NCBI GenBank assembly: GCA_015272215.1 | Contig: JACYMD010000063.1 | Span: forward strand, 1-64,000 | DNA: 64,000 nucleotides | Origin: Rivularia sp. T60_A2020_040 | GTDB lineage: Bacteria; Cyanobacteriota; Cyanobacteriia; Cyanobacteriales; Nostocaceae | Direction of reading: 5' to 3' | In this document: positions 18,433-26,785 of the stretch, in pieces | How the letters are laid out: each line of letters begins with the position of its first letter | Numbering within the stretch: the stretch's first letter is position 1 | Made by a program: the position numbers and the translations under genes | The notes under the pieces: model-generated | The model's input: the letters and a program-made list of their open reading frames with translations, nothing else | Database searches by the model: none | What the model was told of the DNA's origin: nothing

Positions 18433-18484
18433 AGTTAATAGTTGACAGTTGTTAGTGTTTAGGAATTTTTGACCTTTGACCTAA

Positions 18485-19636
18485 TTAAAAAATATCTGCG
18501 GGGTCGGCTGATTTCAATTTTTTGACGGCAATTATACCTGATATAAAACACATCAAAATAGTTAAAATCAGTACCATAATGGCTCTACTACTACTCATAA
18601 AAACTGGTAAAAGAGTAGCCGTTCTTGCTTGTTTGTATAGAAATAAAGCAAAAGCTAATCCTGGGAAATATCCCAACACAGCCAAAATCAGCGCTTCTTG
18701 AAGAATTACAACTAAAAAATAATTATGTGAATATCCGATTGCTTTGAGAGTCGCATATTCAACTAAATGGTCTGATACTTCGGTATAAAGTATTTGATAA
18801 ACAATCACAGTTCCCACAATAAAACCCATGATTGTTCCCAAAGTAAAAATAAAACCAATAGCCGTACTACTAGCCCAAAAATTTCTTTCAAAATCAACAA
18901 ATTCTTCTTTAGTTAAAACTTTAACATCAGTATTTAAATAGCTTTTCAATTGTTCAGCAACAAGATTTGCATCTGCACCGGGTTTTAATTTAATTAAACC
19001 AATATCAATTAATCCAGGCTGACGATTTACAAAAATTCTCAGAAAATTAATATCGCTAGTAATTAAATTACCATCTGCTCCAAATGAAGCACCTAAAGTA
19101 AATAATCCTCCCACTTTAACCAACTTTCTTCTAACTTCTGCCCTCACCTCATCACCTTGTTCAAATTGAGTCGCGATCGGTCCATACTCTTGTCGAGAAG
19201 AACGGTCATATAACACTACATTTGGTAATTGAAGTTTATCTAAATTTTCTTGAATACCAGGAAGTTCAAATACATTCTGTTGTGGATTCATTCCGATGAC
19301 TAAAAGATTTCTCGGAATACCTGTTTGTGGATTTTTCCAACTTGTATAGTCTACATATATTGGGTGTACTGACTCCACAGACTTTAAATCTAGAGCTTGG
19401 TAAAGTCGATTTTGAGAAAAAGTTTTCATCGACAATAAAGCACTTGACTGACGATTAATTAAAACTATTTCTCCTTGCAAACTATTATGAAAACGAACGT
19501 TACTGTAATACAAAGAATCGCGAAAACCAAGCTGCATAAACATCAAAACATCAGCAAAAGCAATTCCTGCTAATGCCACTGCTAAACGAGAAGCTTCACG
19601 CTTAAGTTGTAACCACGCTAGAGGTAATTTTCCCAT
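18485..19636 (-). CDS. devC: DevC-type ABC exporter permease
   Basis: MacB/FtsX-like permease: one N-terminal helix (LAGIAFADVLMFMQLGF region), a large periplasmic domain of ~200 residues, and three C-terminal helices (about 255-285, 305-330, 350-370) ending near ADPADIF. The DevC opening LPLAWLQLKREASRLAVALAGIAFAD is characteristic. It works with DevA as the inner-membrane pump and DevB as the periplasmic adaptor. Length 383 is the family norm. Separated from devB by 181 bases containing a heptamer repeat array. Confidence 0.92.
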   Translation of the reverse strand: MGKLPLAWLQLKREASRLAVALAGIAFADVLMFMQLGFRDSLYYSNVRFHNSLQGEIVLINRQSSALLSMKTFSQNRLYQALDLKSVESVHPIYVDYTSWKNPQTGIPRNLLVIGMNPQQNVFELPGIQENLDKLQLPNVVLYDRSSRQEYGPIATQFEQGDEVRAEVRRKLVKVGGLFTLGASFGADGNLITSDINFLRIFVNRQPGLIDIGLIKLKPGADANLVAEQLKSYLNTDVKVLTKEEFVDFERNFWASSTAIGFIFTLGTIMGFIVGTVIVYQILYTEVSDHLVEYATLKAIGYSHNYFLVVILQEALILAVLGYFPGLAFALFLYKQARTATLLPVFMSSSRAIMVLILTILMCFISGIIAVKKLKSADPADIF

Positions 19637-19639
19637 AAA

Positions 19640-19680
19640 AGATTTTAGATTTTAGATTTTAAATTTTAGATTTTAGATTG
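19640..19680. repeat. AT-rich heptamer-like repeat (TTTTAGA)
   Basis: Imperfect TTTTAGA/TTTTAAA words directly upstream of devC; same style as 17697-17722 and 54113-54150. Confidence 0.6.
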
Positions 19681-19753
19681 GGAATAGAGCATAGAACCGA
19701 AAAGCATCTTCCAGTTAAGAGTTTCCTGCAATATCTCAACGAAATACATTACT

Positions 19754-19816
19754 ATTCCCTATTCCCTATTCCCTATTCCCTATTCCCTATTCCCTATTCC
19801 CAATTCCCCATTCCCC
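19754..19816. repeat. STRR heptamer array (ATTCCCT x6 plus variants)
   Basis: Six perfect tandem ATTCCCT heptamers and a partial seventh (19754-19800), followed by AATTCCCC/ATTCCCC variants. The array lies inside the devBCA transcription unit, between devB and devC. Confidence 0.92.
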
Positions 19817-19817
19817 T

Positions 19818-21302
19818 TTAAATTTGAATCGTCGCAATCACTTTCGCATTAGTTAAACCTGCGACTCTCTCTGAATCTTGTTCGGATAGAGAAATTTTGA
19901 CTTCCACAACTCTGGCATCTACATCTGCTGCTGGATCGTTGTTTAGTACATCTTTTCTGCCTATTTTTCTACCAATTTCAGACACAGTTCCCTGTAGTTG
20001 TCCACTAAATGCTCCATTATCACTGACTATGGAAGCTAGTTGTCCAAGACGCACTCTACCAATACCCGATTCAGGAACTTCAGCGACAACAATCATTTCA
20101 TCGGTACGTCCAATTTCAGCAATACCCTCAGCACTCATGGTTTCTCCTGCTTGGGTATGTATTTCTAAAATTTCTCCTGCAATTGGTGCAATTACATAAC
20201 TCAACTTCATATCCGCTTCGGCTTTTCTCATTTGCGCCATCGCGTTACCAACTTGAGCTTGTGCTATTTGAGTGTTGCTAGGACGAATTTCTTCAAGTCG
20301 ATCTAAATTTGCTTTCTGTTCTTCTATTTGTCTTTGTAAGGTTGTGATGGTTTTATTTTGATTTGCCGCTGCTTCTACAAGTTGTTGTCGCAGTACTTCT
20401 ATAGTTTTTCCTCTATCTGCTGTTGCTTGGGCAAGTTGCTCTCGTAAACTGGCTATTACTTGTCTGCGGCTAGCTTGACTTTCTATTAATTGCTGAGTCG
20501 CAGTTTGTGCGGTAAGTTGTCTTCTATCCCGTTCTTGTTGAGAAATAGCACCTTGTCTGTACAATTGTTCGTAACGTTGGGCATCAACTTGAGCATTTTT
20601 AGCTTCCGCTTGCACCCTCGCTACCGTTGCTCTAAGAGAATCTTGTTGCCCTTCTAATTCCACAGATAAACGATTTACTGTTGCTTGTTGAGAAATAGTT
20701 TCTCCACGCAATTGCTCTTGTAAGCGAGCGATTGTTGCATCATTCGCCTTTTGTTCACCATTTAGCTGTGCCTTTATTCGAGCAATTATCGCTTTTTGAG
20801 CCTGAATTTCTCGCGGTGAACCCACCTTCACAATAGTTAGATTCGCACGGCTTTCTTGGATTCTGGCTTTTGCTTGTTCTAACGCAGCTTGACTACCTGC
20901 AAAACTATCTAAAACTGCAATAATTTGACCTTTTTTTACCTTTTGTCCTTCTTTCACCAACATTTGATCTACCCGTGATGTACCTTGTATCCCTGTTGGT
21001 GCAGAAAGTTTAATCACTTCTCCTTGAGGTTGCAAACGTCCGATTGCATTCACGCTGGTTATTGCTGGTGCTACTGGTATTTGTGTATTAGCCCTTTGTA
21101 ATTGTTCGATTCTCGCTTTAGTTAGTACCCCAGCAGTAATCGCTAACGGAATTGCTGCTGCAATACCCCACCACAATATTGATTTACCAGGTGGGCGTTC
21201 TTTTGGTATTGGTTTCTCACTCACCCTTGACATAATATCTTGTTGCTCCATACTTTTAATTTTGCTGAGGGGAATAATAATAAGTAATTCCATCTCCAGC
21301 AT
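19818..21302 (-). CDS. devB: DevB-type periplasmic adaptor (HlyD/MFP family)
   Basis: Membrane-fusion protein linking the DevCA pump to an outer-membrane channel. After a cytoplasmic N-terminus comes one membrane helix (ILWWGIAAAIPLAITAGVL), then a beta-barrel strand block with VNAIGRLQPQGEVIKLSAP typical of DevB, a half-lipoyl motif (VKEGQKVKKGQIIAVLDS), a very long Gln/Ala-rich alpha-helical hairpin (residues ~140-370), and the second half-lipoyl and barrel region. Start is uncertain: in-frame ATGs also occur at codons 4, 18 (21251) and 24 (21233), and the first 17 residues are not DevB-like, so the true start may be 21251. Confidence 0.9.
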   Translation of the reverse strand: MLEMELLIIIPLSKIKSMEQQDIMSRVSEKPIPKERPPGKSILWWGIAAAIPLAITAGVLTKARIEQLQRANTQIPVAPAITSVNAIGRLQPQGEVIKLSAPTGIQGTSRVDQMLVKEGQKVKKGQIIAVLDSFAGSQAALEQAKARIQESRANLTIVKVGSPREIQAQKAIIARIKAQLNGEQKANDATIARLQEQLRGETISQQATVNRLSVELEGQQDSLRATVARVQAEAKNAQVDAQRYEQLYRQGAISQQERDRRQLTAQTATQQLIESQASRRQVIASLREQLAQATADRGKTIEVLRQQLVEAAANQNKTITTLQRQIEEQKANLDRLEEIRPSNTQIAQAQVGNAMAQMRKAEADMKLSYVIAPIAGEILEIHTQAGETMSAEGIAEIGRTDEMIVVAEVPESGIGRVRLGQLASIVSDNGAFSGQLQGTVSEIGRKIGRKDVLNNDPAADVDARVVEVKISLSEQDSERVAGLTNAKVIATIQI

Positions 21303-21760
21303 TAAAGTTGTTAAAAATAATCAATAATTTGCTAACAATAAATCAAAAAAATTGGTAATTTTAAAAAACAAATAATCTCACATATGCTGTGTAGTTGCTG
21401 TTTATTCAATCAAAAATAGTAAGAACGGTTAAATTGCATGACGAGAAAATTATCAAAAATCAACTTTTATCTTGATGTTTTTTTTGATATTTTTTTGTTT
21501 TAAATGACAATTTTTGAGGAAAAATTTCCAGATTAAAGCAGAAAATATTTTAAATCAGTAATATTATCGATTACAGCAATAATCAAGTAATTAAACTAAT
21601 TTTTACCTAAATCTAGCAATTATGATTCATGAATAGTAATATTTGCCTAAAAGTAATCATTCAAAATAACTTGAATAAAAACTATTTAATATTGACTCCT
21701 TATACTTAGTACATCTAATCTTTGAGTTTTCTATAACTATATTTTACTTAAGCTAAATAA

Positions 21761-21802
21761 ATTCTACATTCGCAGCATAAATTAAAAGGTAACAGAATCT
21801 AC
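21761..21802 (-). promoter_or_regulatory. NtcA-activated promoter of devBCA
   Basis: Exact GTA-N8-TAC at 21789-21802; reading on the minus strand, 22 bases separate it from TAGAAT (21766-21761), which fits the TAN3T -10 box. This is the layout of canonical NtcA class II promoters. Transcription would start near 21754, leaving a leader of about 450 nt to devB. The heterocyst devBCA operon of Anabaena is known to be NtcA-regulated, so site and context agree. Confidence 0.65.
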
Positions 21803-21966
21803 AGATGAGTAATACTATTTCGATACCTAAATAACTTGATTCTAAATGGTTCCAATTCAAAATAAAATCTCAAATCGGCTATTCAATGCCTTATTTCTAC
21901 TTCCTACTCTCTTCTCATAACTATAAATTTTTCTAACCACCTACTTAGTTATCAATATTTATGACA

Positions 21967-22000
21967 TTAAAAAACCCGATTTGTTCAAAAAAGCGGGTTT
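21967..22000 (-). terminator. Rho-independent terminator of pcyA
   Basis: On the minus strand AAACCCG (22000-21994) pairs with CGGGTTT (21978-21972) and is followed by a T run. It lies 20 bases after the pcyA stop. Confidence 0.75.
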
Positions 22001-22020
22001 GTGGAATTATCAGAAACAAT

Positions 22021-22770
22021 TTAGCAAGGAACATCAAATAAAACAGTATTCATATAATATTCAGCCCAATCCGAACCAAAAGCTTTTTCTAAAACGCGAC
22101 GAGTTTTATCATTTTGTTGTTGTTTAGTACAGTAATTTAATTGTCTTTCAAGCAGTTTACTTGCTGTTTCCGATGAAACTGTTTTAGCATTAACAGCATT
22201 TTGACAGTGAATTTCTAAAAAATTTTCTACCCTTGAAAGAAACATTTGTTCTTCTTCAGCAGAACCAGGACGGACAAAAATGCAAAACTCCGAAAAAATA
22301 TCTCCCCATTCAGGTAATTCGCGGGGTTGAGAGAAATTGAGCGTGGGTAACGCACCGAGAGCAGTATTATAAGTAGATGGCAAAGTACCATTTATATTCA
22401 GCGGAGATAAATCGGCGATCGCCGCACTAATTTGACCCCTACCCCCAACTAAATCACAACCAAACATCGGTAAATCATATTCCGGACGAGGAAACATCAC
22501 GCAATGCAAAATATCCAGCATTTGACCAACTTTTGCCAGTTCCATATGTAGCTTGCGGAACTGAGTCGTTTGATAACAGCGATTTTCAATCGTCAGTTTT
22601 TCGCCTTCTAACTTACCTTCCACATACCCCAACTCAGCAGGTAAATGATAAGCAGATAAATCCAAATGAGTACACCAAACTTTTTCAATACAATCAGCTA
22701 ACCGATGAATTAGGGGATGTTGTTGCTCGCGTAGGGAAGAATTAGTTGCAGACGACATTGCTTTAACCAA
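22021..22770 (-). CDS. pcyA: Phycocyanobilin:ferredoxin oxidoreductase
   Basis: Reduces biliverdin IX-alpha by four electrons from ferredoxin to phycocyanobilin, the chromophore of phycobilisomes and phytochromes. The 249-residue length and the core CVMFPRPEYDLPMFGCDLVGGRGQ are diagnostic; LHCVMFPR and GCDLV carry the conserved catalytic His and Asp. Other family stretches are PSTYNTALGALP and LPEWGDIFSEFCIFVRP. Start may be codon 1 or Met5. Monocistronic, with a clear terminator. No irregularity. Confidence 0.97.
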   Translation of the reverse strand: MVKAMSSATNSSLREQQHPLIHRLADCIEKVWCTHLDLSAYHLPAELGYVEGKLEGEKLTIENRCYQTTQFRKLHMELAKVGQMLDILHCVMFPRPEYDLPMFGCDLVGGRGQISAAIADLSPLNINGTLPSTYNTALGALPTLNFSQPRELPEWGDIFSEFCIFVRPGSAEEEQMFLSRVENFLEIHCQNAVNAKTVSSETASKLLERQLNYCTKQQQNDKTRRVLEKAFGSDWAEYYMNTVLFDVPC

Positions 22771-22870
22771 TAGATGTTATCTAATAGTTAGTTTATCCCT
22801 ATTAGTTATCAATGAATAATTAACGGTGGAGCTTTGGATTCATAATTTACGTATGTAATTAGCCTGTGAC

Positions 22871-22903
22871 GATTCCTATGACTTGTCATAATATATAAGA
22901 ATC
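22871..22903. promoter_or_regulatory. Candidate autoregulatory operator of the toxin-antitoxin pair
   Basis: A palindrome TATGAC-TT-GTCATA (22877-22890), bracketed by GATTC and GAATC, lies about 33 bases before the antitoxin ATG and abuts a TATAAG -10-like box (22894-22899). Type II antitoxins commonly bind such palindromes in their own promoter; binding here is inferred. Confidence 0.45.
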
Positions 22904-22922
22904 CACCATGATTCAATAATAT

Positions 22923-23138
22923 ATGCAAGTCAAAGATTTAACGGTTGAAGAACTTAAGCTTCTGATCCAAGAAACTGTTGCGGAAACGCTTCATACTCTG
23001 TTAACTGATCCTGACGAGGGAAAGCAACTAAAACCACAAGTAAAGCAACAACTACTCGACTCTCTGGAGAGAACCCAGGCTGGAGAACGGGGAATTCCAG
23101 CTTCTGAAGTGGCAAAAAAACTCGGACTGGCTTGGTGA
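22923..23138 (+). CDS. Antitoxin of a RelE-type toxin-antitoxin module
   Basis: 71-residue acidic protein, small and helical (VEELKLLIQETVAETLHTLL), rich in Glu/Gln, ending IPASEVAKKLGLAW. The resemblance to the short antitoxin-like partners seen before cyanobacterial RelE/ParE toxins is mainly by position and size. Its TGA overlaps the downstream ATG (TGATG), coupling translation, which is standard for such pairs. Expected to bind and neutralise the toxin and repress the shared promoter through the palindrome upstream. I do not see a named DNA-binding fold. Confidence 0.72.
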   Translation: MQVKDLTVEELKLLIQETVAETLHTLLTDPDEGKQLKPQVKQQLLDSLERTQAGERGIPASEVAKKLGLAW

Positions 23139-23398
23139 TGGGTTACAACGTTGAATTTACACCAACAGGCATTGATAGTTTGGAAGGACTTTCACCAACT
23201 ATTCAAGAGCGTATCCTGCGTAAAATTCGTTGGTTGTCTGAAAACTTTGACGATATAACCCCTCAAGCTTTAGGTGCCGATTTGAGTAATCTTTTCAAAC
23301 TCAGAGTTGGTGATTACCGAGTTATCTATTCCTTCGATGCCGAAACGCAAATTATGACAATTCATAAAGCTGGACATCGTAGAGATGTTTACGATTAG
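23138..23398 (+). CDS. RelE/ParE-family toxin
   Basis: Small basic protein of the RelE/ParE fold: GYNVEFTPTGIDSLEGL opening strand and helix, DLSNLFKLRVGDYRVIYSF with the typical L-K-R-V-G-D-Y-R-V-I-Y core, and a C-terminal IHKAGHRRDVYD containing the His/Arg residues of RelE-like ribosome-dependent mRNA endonucleases. TTG (23132) and GTG (23135) precede in frame, but ATG at 23138 gives the classical one-base overlap with the antitoxin stop. The RVGDYRVIY and HRRDVY pattern is closer to RelE than to gyrase-poisoning ParE. Confidence 0.88.
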   Translation: MGYNVEFTPTGIDSLEGLSPTIQERILRKIRWLSENFDDITPQALGADLSNLFKLRVGDYRVIYSFDAETQIMTIHKAGHRRDVYD

Positions 23399-23421
23399 AA
23401 GAAGTTATCGATAGGTTCCTC

Positions 23422-24096
23422 CTAAACTGCTGCTTCTGATTCCTTAACTTTCGCTTTCAGCACATCTGGATCAACGGATTTTAATTCTCCATGATTAAGA
23501 GTCCAACAACTATCGGCAATTGGTAATAAATCTCCCGCATCGTGAGTAACTACCAACAAAGTCCAGTGTTCTTTTAATTTCGCTAATAAATTTACTAGTT
23601 GACGACGCATCGACCAATCTAAACCGGCTGTAGGCTCATCTAATAATAATAAATTTGGCTGACGAATTAGCTGTACTGCTAAAGCCAAACGTCTCTGTTG
23701 TCCACCGCTTAAAGCATAGGGTGCGGTTGAAAAAGGTAAATGTTCTAATCCGACTTCGCTTAATGCGTTTCTAACTCGTTCTACCCCTAATTCCGGATGT
23801 CCTAAACGTAACTCTTCTAAAATCGTACCACCGCAAAAATGACGCTCTGGGAATTGAAACACCAAACCAGCTAATTGCTGCATTTCCTCGGCTAATAGTT
23901 CTTGTTCTCGCCAAAATAGCGAACCCGATGTCGGTTCTGCTAATCCAGATAAAATTTCCAATAACGTACTTTTTCCAGAACCACTTGGTCCGATAATTAA
24001 ACCTAATTGTTGGGGGGCTAAATCTAAATTAATTGATTTGAGAATCGAATCTTGACTAGCTGTTGGATGATAAACTAAATTTCTGAGATGAAGCAT
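23422..24096 (-). CDS. Orphan ECF/CbiO-like ABC transporter ATPase
   Basis: 224-residue ABC ATPase with Walker A GPSGSGKS, Q-loop in the form VFQFPERHFCG, signature ALSGGQQRRLALAVQL and Walker B LLLLDEPTAGLD. The QFPE-type Q-loop is typical of energy-coupling-factor (cobalt/nickel/vitamin) ATPases. No T or S component lies nearby, so it must use subunits encoded elsewhere. It resembles the cyanobacterial group from which plastid ABCI11/NAP14-type proteins derive (knowledge-based, not verified). Cargo unknown. Converges on the toxin gene. Confidence 0.85.
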   Translation of the reverse strand: MLHLRNLVYHPTASQDSILKSINLDLAPQQLGLIIGPSGSGKSTLLEILSGLAEPTSGSLFWREQELLAEEMQQLAGLVFQFPERHFCGGTILEELRLGHPELGVERVRNALSEVGLEHLPFSTAPYALSGGQQRRLALAVQLIRQPNLLLLDEPTAGLDWSMRRQLVNLLAKLKEHWTLLVVTHDAGDLLPIADSCWTLNHGELKSVDPDVLKAKVKESEAAV

Positions 24097-24583
24097 TTGT
24101 TAATTTTACTGAAAATCAGCCATTAATTAAATACACAATTAAATACACAATTAAATACACGCTTTGCGATAGATAAAATTCCGAAAAATTTTTAAACCAC
24201 AAAGTCAACAGATATTTAGGAATAGCCGCAACCGACACATTTTTCTTGTAGGGTGTGTGACGCTTCGGAAAAATTTTCAACGCAGCAATAACACTTATAG
24301 CTTCACGCACCACCCTTATCCACCAGACAATTGCGGCTATTCCTAATATTATTTAGCGATACACCATTTAATCAGCGAGTTTACTAATTTTCTTAGACAA
24401 GTTCCCTAATATTAATATTAGTAACAATATTACTAACAAAAAAAGTCTGGGAACCCCTTCAAATTTGTCCAGTCAAATTATTTATCAAATTTGTATATAA
24501 ATCTACAAAGGATATGGATCAACTATTTAAGTAATTGTAAGTAAAATATAAAACTCATTCAACAGTATTAATTCTGAAGTAAA
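24097..24583. other. Intergenic region with tandem repeats and a MITE-like element
   Basis: Begins with three copies of TTAAATACACAA-type units (24124-24162). The MITE-like element is at 24217-24345. A palindrome TTAGTAA-N5-TTACTAA sits at 24418-24436, followed by the promoter area of the TPR gene. A 65-codon minus-strand frame here overlaps the repeats and is not credible. Confidence 0.7.
24217..24345. mobile_element. MITE-like element with 15-bp inverted ends and 5-bp target duplication
   Basis: Perfect terminal inverted repeats TAGGAATAGCCGCAA (24217-24231) and TTGCGGCTATTCCTA (24331-24345) bound a 129-bp non-coding segment. The flanks are identical pentamers ATATT (24212-24216 and 24346-24350), as expected for a target-site duplication. 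Inside, imperfect arms (TAGGGTG at 24249-24255 and CACCCTTA at 24311-24318) could fold. No transposase is present, so it would be mobilised in trans. Confidence 0.75.
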
Positions 24584-25510
24584 ATGACTAAAAAATTTTC
24601 TATTTCCAGAGCAACTACCTCCAAAAAACTTGTACACTTCGCTAAAGCTGCTTTTACAAGCGTCATAACATTAACTGTATTCATAAATCCCACTATAGCC
24701 GCAGACCCCTTTCCTCGCAGTCAACCGCGTGATATTGGGGATAATACCGAAGCTGCATTTAAAGCAATTTTCGAGAAAGGTAACTATCAAACAGGAGAAA
24801 AATATCTCCAACAGGCAATATCAAAAGAGCCAAATGAACCTCTAGCTTATGCCATGCAGGCATCTTTAGCTTATCTTAATCAAGATAGTGCCACATTAGA
24901 ATCTTACAGCGCTAAAACTTTAGATACAGCACAAAAATTAATTTCCTCAGACCCATTGCGTGGTAATTTATACGCAGCCGTCGGTCATTTTTTAGAAGGA
25001 GCAGTAATTCTTACCCGCGAAGGAACAGTTAGCGGCGCGCCGAAAGCACTAAGTCGTCTACGAGAAGTTTACAAGCATTTAGACAAAGCCGAAGCCATTT
25101 CTCCTCAAGATCCAGAACTCAATTTAATCAAAGGTTACATGGATTTAATGCTGGCTGTAAATCTACCTTTCACCAATCCCCAACAAGCAATTGAGAGATT
25201 GGAAAAAAATGCAGGTCCCGAATATTTAGTAAATAGAGGTATAGCTATAGCTTACCGAGACTTAAAAAACTATCCCCAAGCCCTAGTATACGTAGACCGC
25301 GCCCTGAAAATAGCACCTGATAATCCAGAATTTTACTATCTCAAAGCCCAAATCCTCCGCGAACAAGCCAAAAAGCAGCAAGATCCGCAAATGATGCAAC
25401 AAGCACTTACTCTTTTTAATCAAGTATTAGCGAAAAAATCTCAACTACCTGCGAGTTTAGTCAAACAAATAGAAAGCGAACAGCAACGAACAACACAAAA
25501 TCTTAAATAG
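24584..25510 (+). CDS. Secreted TPR-repeat protein (Sll0314/Alr1519-like)
   Basis: 308 residues with an N-terminal signal or anchor (hydrophobic AAFTSVITLTVFINPTIA, likely cleavage after TIAA). Then come TPR-like helices: one at EAAFKAIFEKGNYQTGEKYLQQAISKEPNEPLAYAMQASLAYL, a longer helical middle, and a clear TPR near residues 220-265 (IAYRDLKNYPQALVYVDRALKIAPDNPEFYYLKAQILREQ). The overall pattern matches a cyanobacterial family annotated Sll0314/Alr1519 TPR proteins (from memory). Function unknown; probably periplasmic scaffolding. ATG start; monocistronic. Confidence 0.78.
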   Translation: MTKKFSISRATTSKKLVHFAKAAFTSVITLTVFINPTIAADPFPRSQPRDIGDNTEAAFKAIFEKGNYQTGEKYLQQAISKEPNEPLAYAMQASLAYLNQDSATLESYSAKTLDTAQKLISSDPLRGNLYAAVGHFLEGAVILTREGTVSGAPKALSRLREVYKHLDKAEAISPQDPELNLIKGYMDLMLAVNLPFTNPQQAIERLEKNAGPEYLVNRGIAIAYRDLKNYPQALVYVDRALKIAPDNPEFYYLKAQILREQAKKQQDPQMMQQALTLFNQVLAKKSQLPASLVKQIESEQQRTTQNLK

Positions 25511-25692
25511 GGAATGGGTAATGGGTAATTGGGAATGGGTAATTGGTAATAAACAACTGTCAGCTGTCAACTCCTAACTCCCGTACAGACGTAGCAATAC
25601 GCCCCGTCTCTACAAAACTAACTCAAAACTCCTCACTCCTAACTCTTATCCCCTAATCCAAAATCCAAAATCTAAAATCTAAAATCCCATAT
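25510..25692. repeat. Mixed heptamer repeats and degenerate palindrome
   Basis: GGGTAATT/GGGAATGG words (25511-25545), CTGTCA heptamers, a degenerate copy of the 29-bp palindrome (25582-25618), then AAAATCT heptamers (25660-25688). Confidence 0.75.
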
Positions 25693-25748
25693 CCCATAAC
25701 TTCTTCTAAAATAACTTTGTGTAAAAGTAGCTTGGATATTGAAATCAA

Positions 25749-26201
25749 ATGAAGATAGAATTTCGTGAGATTAATCCTTTTGATGTCTGGATTTGGCTGA
25801 AATTTAGCACGGTTCCCTCCGAGCGTGAAAAACAGTTTGTAGAAGAACTTTTTAATTCTTGGTTTTACTTAGGTAAATTAGGTGCTTTCAACGCCGAAAA
25901 TCTCCAAGTACAAGATACCGGAAACGATATTAGCTATTTAAATTATGACCAAGATGGTTATCAAAATAGCTTATTAGCCTTGATGCATAATATGGGCGAA
26001 TTTGAATACAACGGTGATTGGGGACGGTGTTGGCTTGACTTAGGAACTTCCGACGCGATCGCTATTGATATGCTCATCAACGCTCTCATTCAGCTTGGTC
26101 AAGAATACGTCACCATTGATGAAGTATATATTGGCGGTGAAAATTCAGATTGGTCAATTGAAGACAGCGAAAGTCGTCCTTCGTTTATTTACGATAACTA
26201 G
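25749..26201 (+). CDS. DUF3531-family protein
   Basis: 150-residue soluble protein beginning MKIEFREINPFDVWIWLKF and containing FNSWFYLGKLGAFNAENLQVQ and NGDWGRCWLDLGTSDAIAIDML. These stretches match my memory of DUF3531, found in cyanobacteria and plastid-bearing plants; function unknown. Acidic overall, no signal peptide. The NUDIX gene starts 19 bases downstream on the same strand, suggesting a small operon. Confidence 0.75.
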   Translation: MKIEFREINPFDVWIWLKFSTVPSEREKQFVEELFNSWFYLGKLGAFNAENLQVQDTGNDISYLNYDQDGYQNSLLALMHNMGEFEYNGDWGRCWLDLGTSDAIAIDMLINALIQLGQEYVTIDEVYIGGENSDWSIEDSESRPSFIYDN

Positions 26202-26220
26202 GAAAATATAGGACAAATAA

Positions 26221-26652
26221 ATGCACAAAGAAGGTAGAATCCGCGTTATTGCTTTAGGACTAATTCGAGATACAAAGAATCGCACTTTGCTTTCTGAAGG
26301 TTACGATCCAGTCAAGAAAGATAAATTCTACCGCGCAATGGGTGGGGGTGTTGAATTTGGCGAAACCAGCAAACAAGCCCTCCAACGCGAATTTCAAGAA
26401 GAAATCCAAGCAGAAATAACCAACATTCGCTACCTAACCTGTTTAGAAAATATATTTTACTTCCAAGGAAAACCAGGTCACGAAATCATTCAACTTTTTG
26501 AATGTGACTTCGTACATCCCAAATTTTACCAACAGGAAACAATCGCATTCAACGAAGGAGAGCGAGAAAAAACAGCACTTTGGATAGATATCGAAACTTT
26601 AAAATCTGGCACACTTAGGTTAGTTCCGGAGCTATTTGTAGACTATCTCTAA
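26221..26652 (+). CDS. NUDIX hydrolase
   Basis: Hydrolyses a nucleoside diphosphate linked to another group. The NUDIX box is complete: G-G-V-E-F-G-E-T-S-K-Q-A-L-Q-R-E-F-Q-E-E-I matches GX5EX7REUXEEXGU except that the final glycine is replaced. 143 residues is a minimal single-domain size. It probably shares a transcript with the DUF3531 gene 19 bases upstream. Specific substrate cannot be inferred. Confidence 0.9.
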   Translation: MHKEGRIRVIALGLIRDTKNRTLLSEGYDPVKKDKFYRAMGGGVEFGETSKQALQREFQEEIQAEITNIRYLTCLENIFYFQGKPGHEIIQLFECDFVHPKFYQQETIAFNEGEREKTALWIDIETLKSGTLRLVPELFVDYL

Positions 26653-26659
26653 TAATCTA

Positions 26660-26785
26660 GGTAATGGGTAATCGGGGATGGGTAATTGGGGAATTTTGAT
26701 GGATATGTTAGGCAATTCACTTTCAACTACATAGTTCAATAATTACCAATTACCAATTCCCAATTCCCAATTCCCAATTGCCCTT
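26660..26785. repeat. STRR heptamer arrays (GGTAATC/GGGAATT types)
   Basis: Copies of GGTAATGGGTAAT-type words at 26661-26692 and an inverted-sense AATTCCC/AATTACC array at 26740-26780, which encodes the C-terminus of the neighbouring minus-strand protein. Confidence 0.8.

Larger units (their letters stand above)
21303..22020. other. Long leader/promoter region between pcyA and devB
   Basis: 718 AT-rich bases. Contains the pcyA terminator (21967-22000), an NtcA-type promoter for devBCA (21761-21802) and an apparent devB leader of about 450 nt. No gene seen in the leader. Confidence 0.65.

Noticed and set aside
24116-24313. 65-codon minus-strand frame
   Set aside because: Spans the tandem TTAAATACACAA repeats (giving LIVYLIVYLING) and the MITE-like element; no ribosome binding site.
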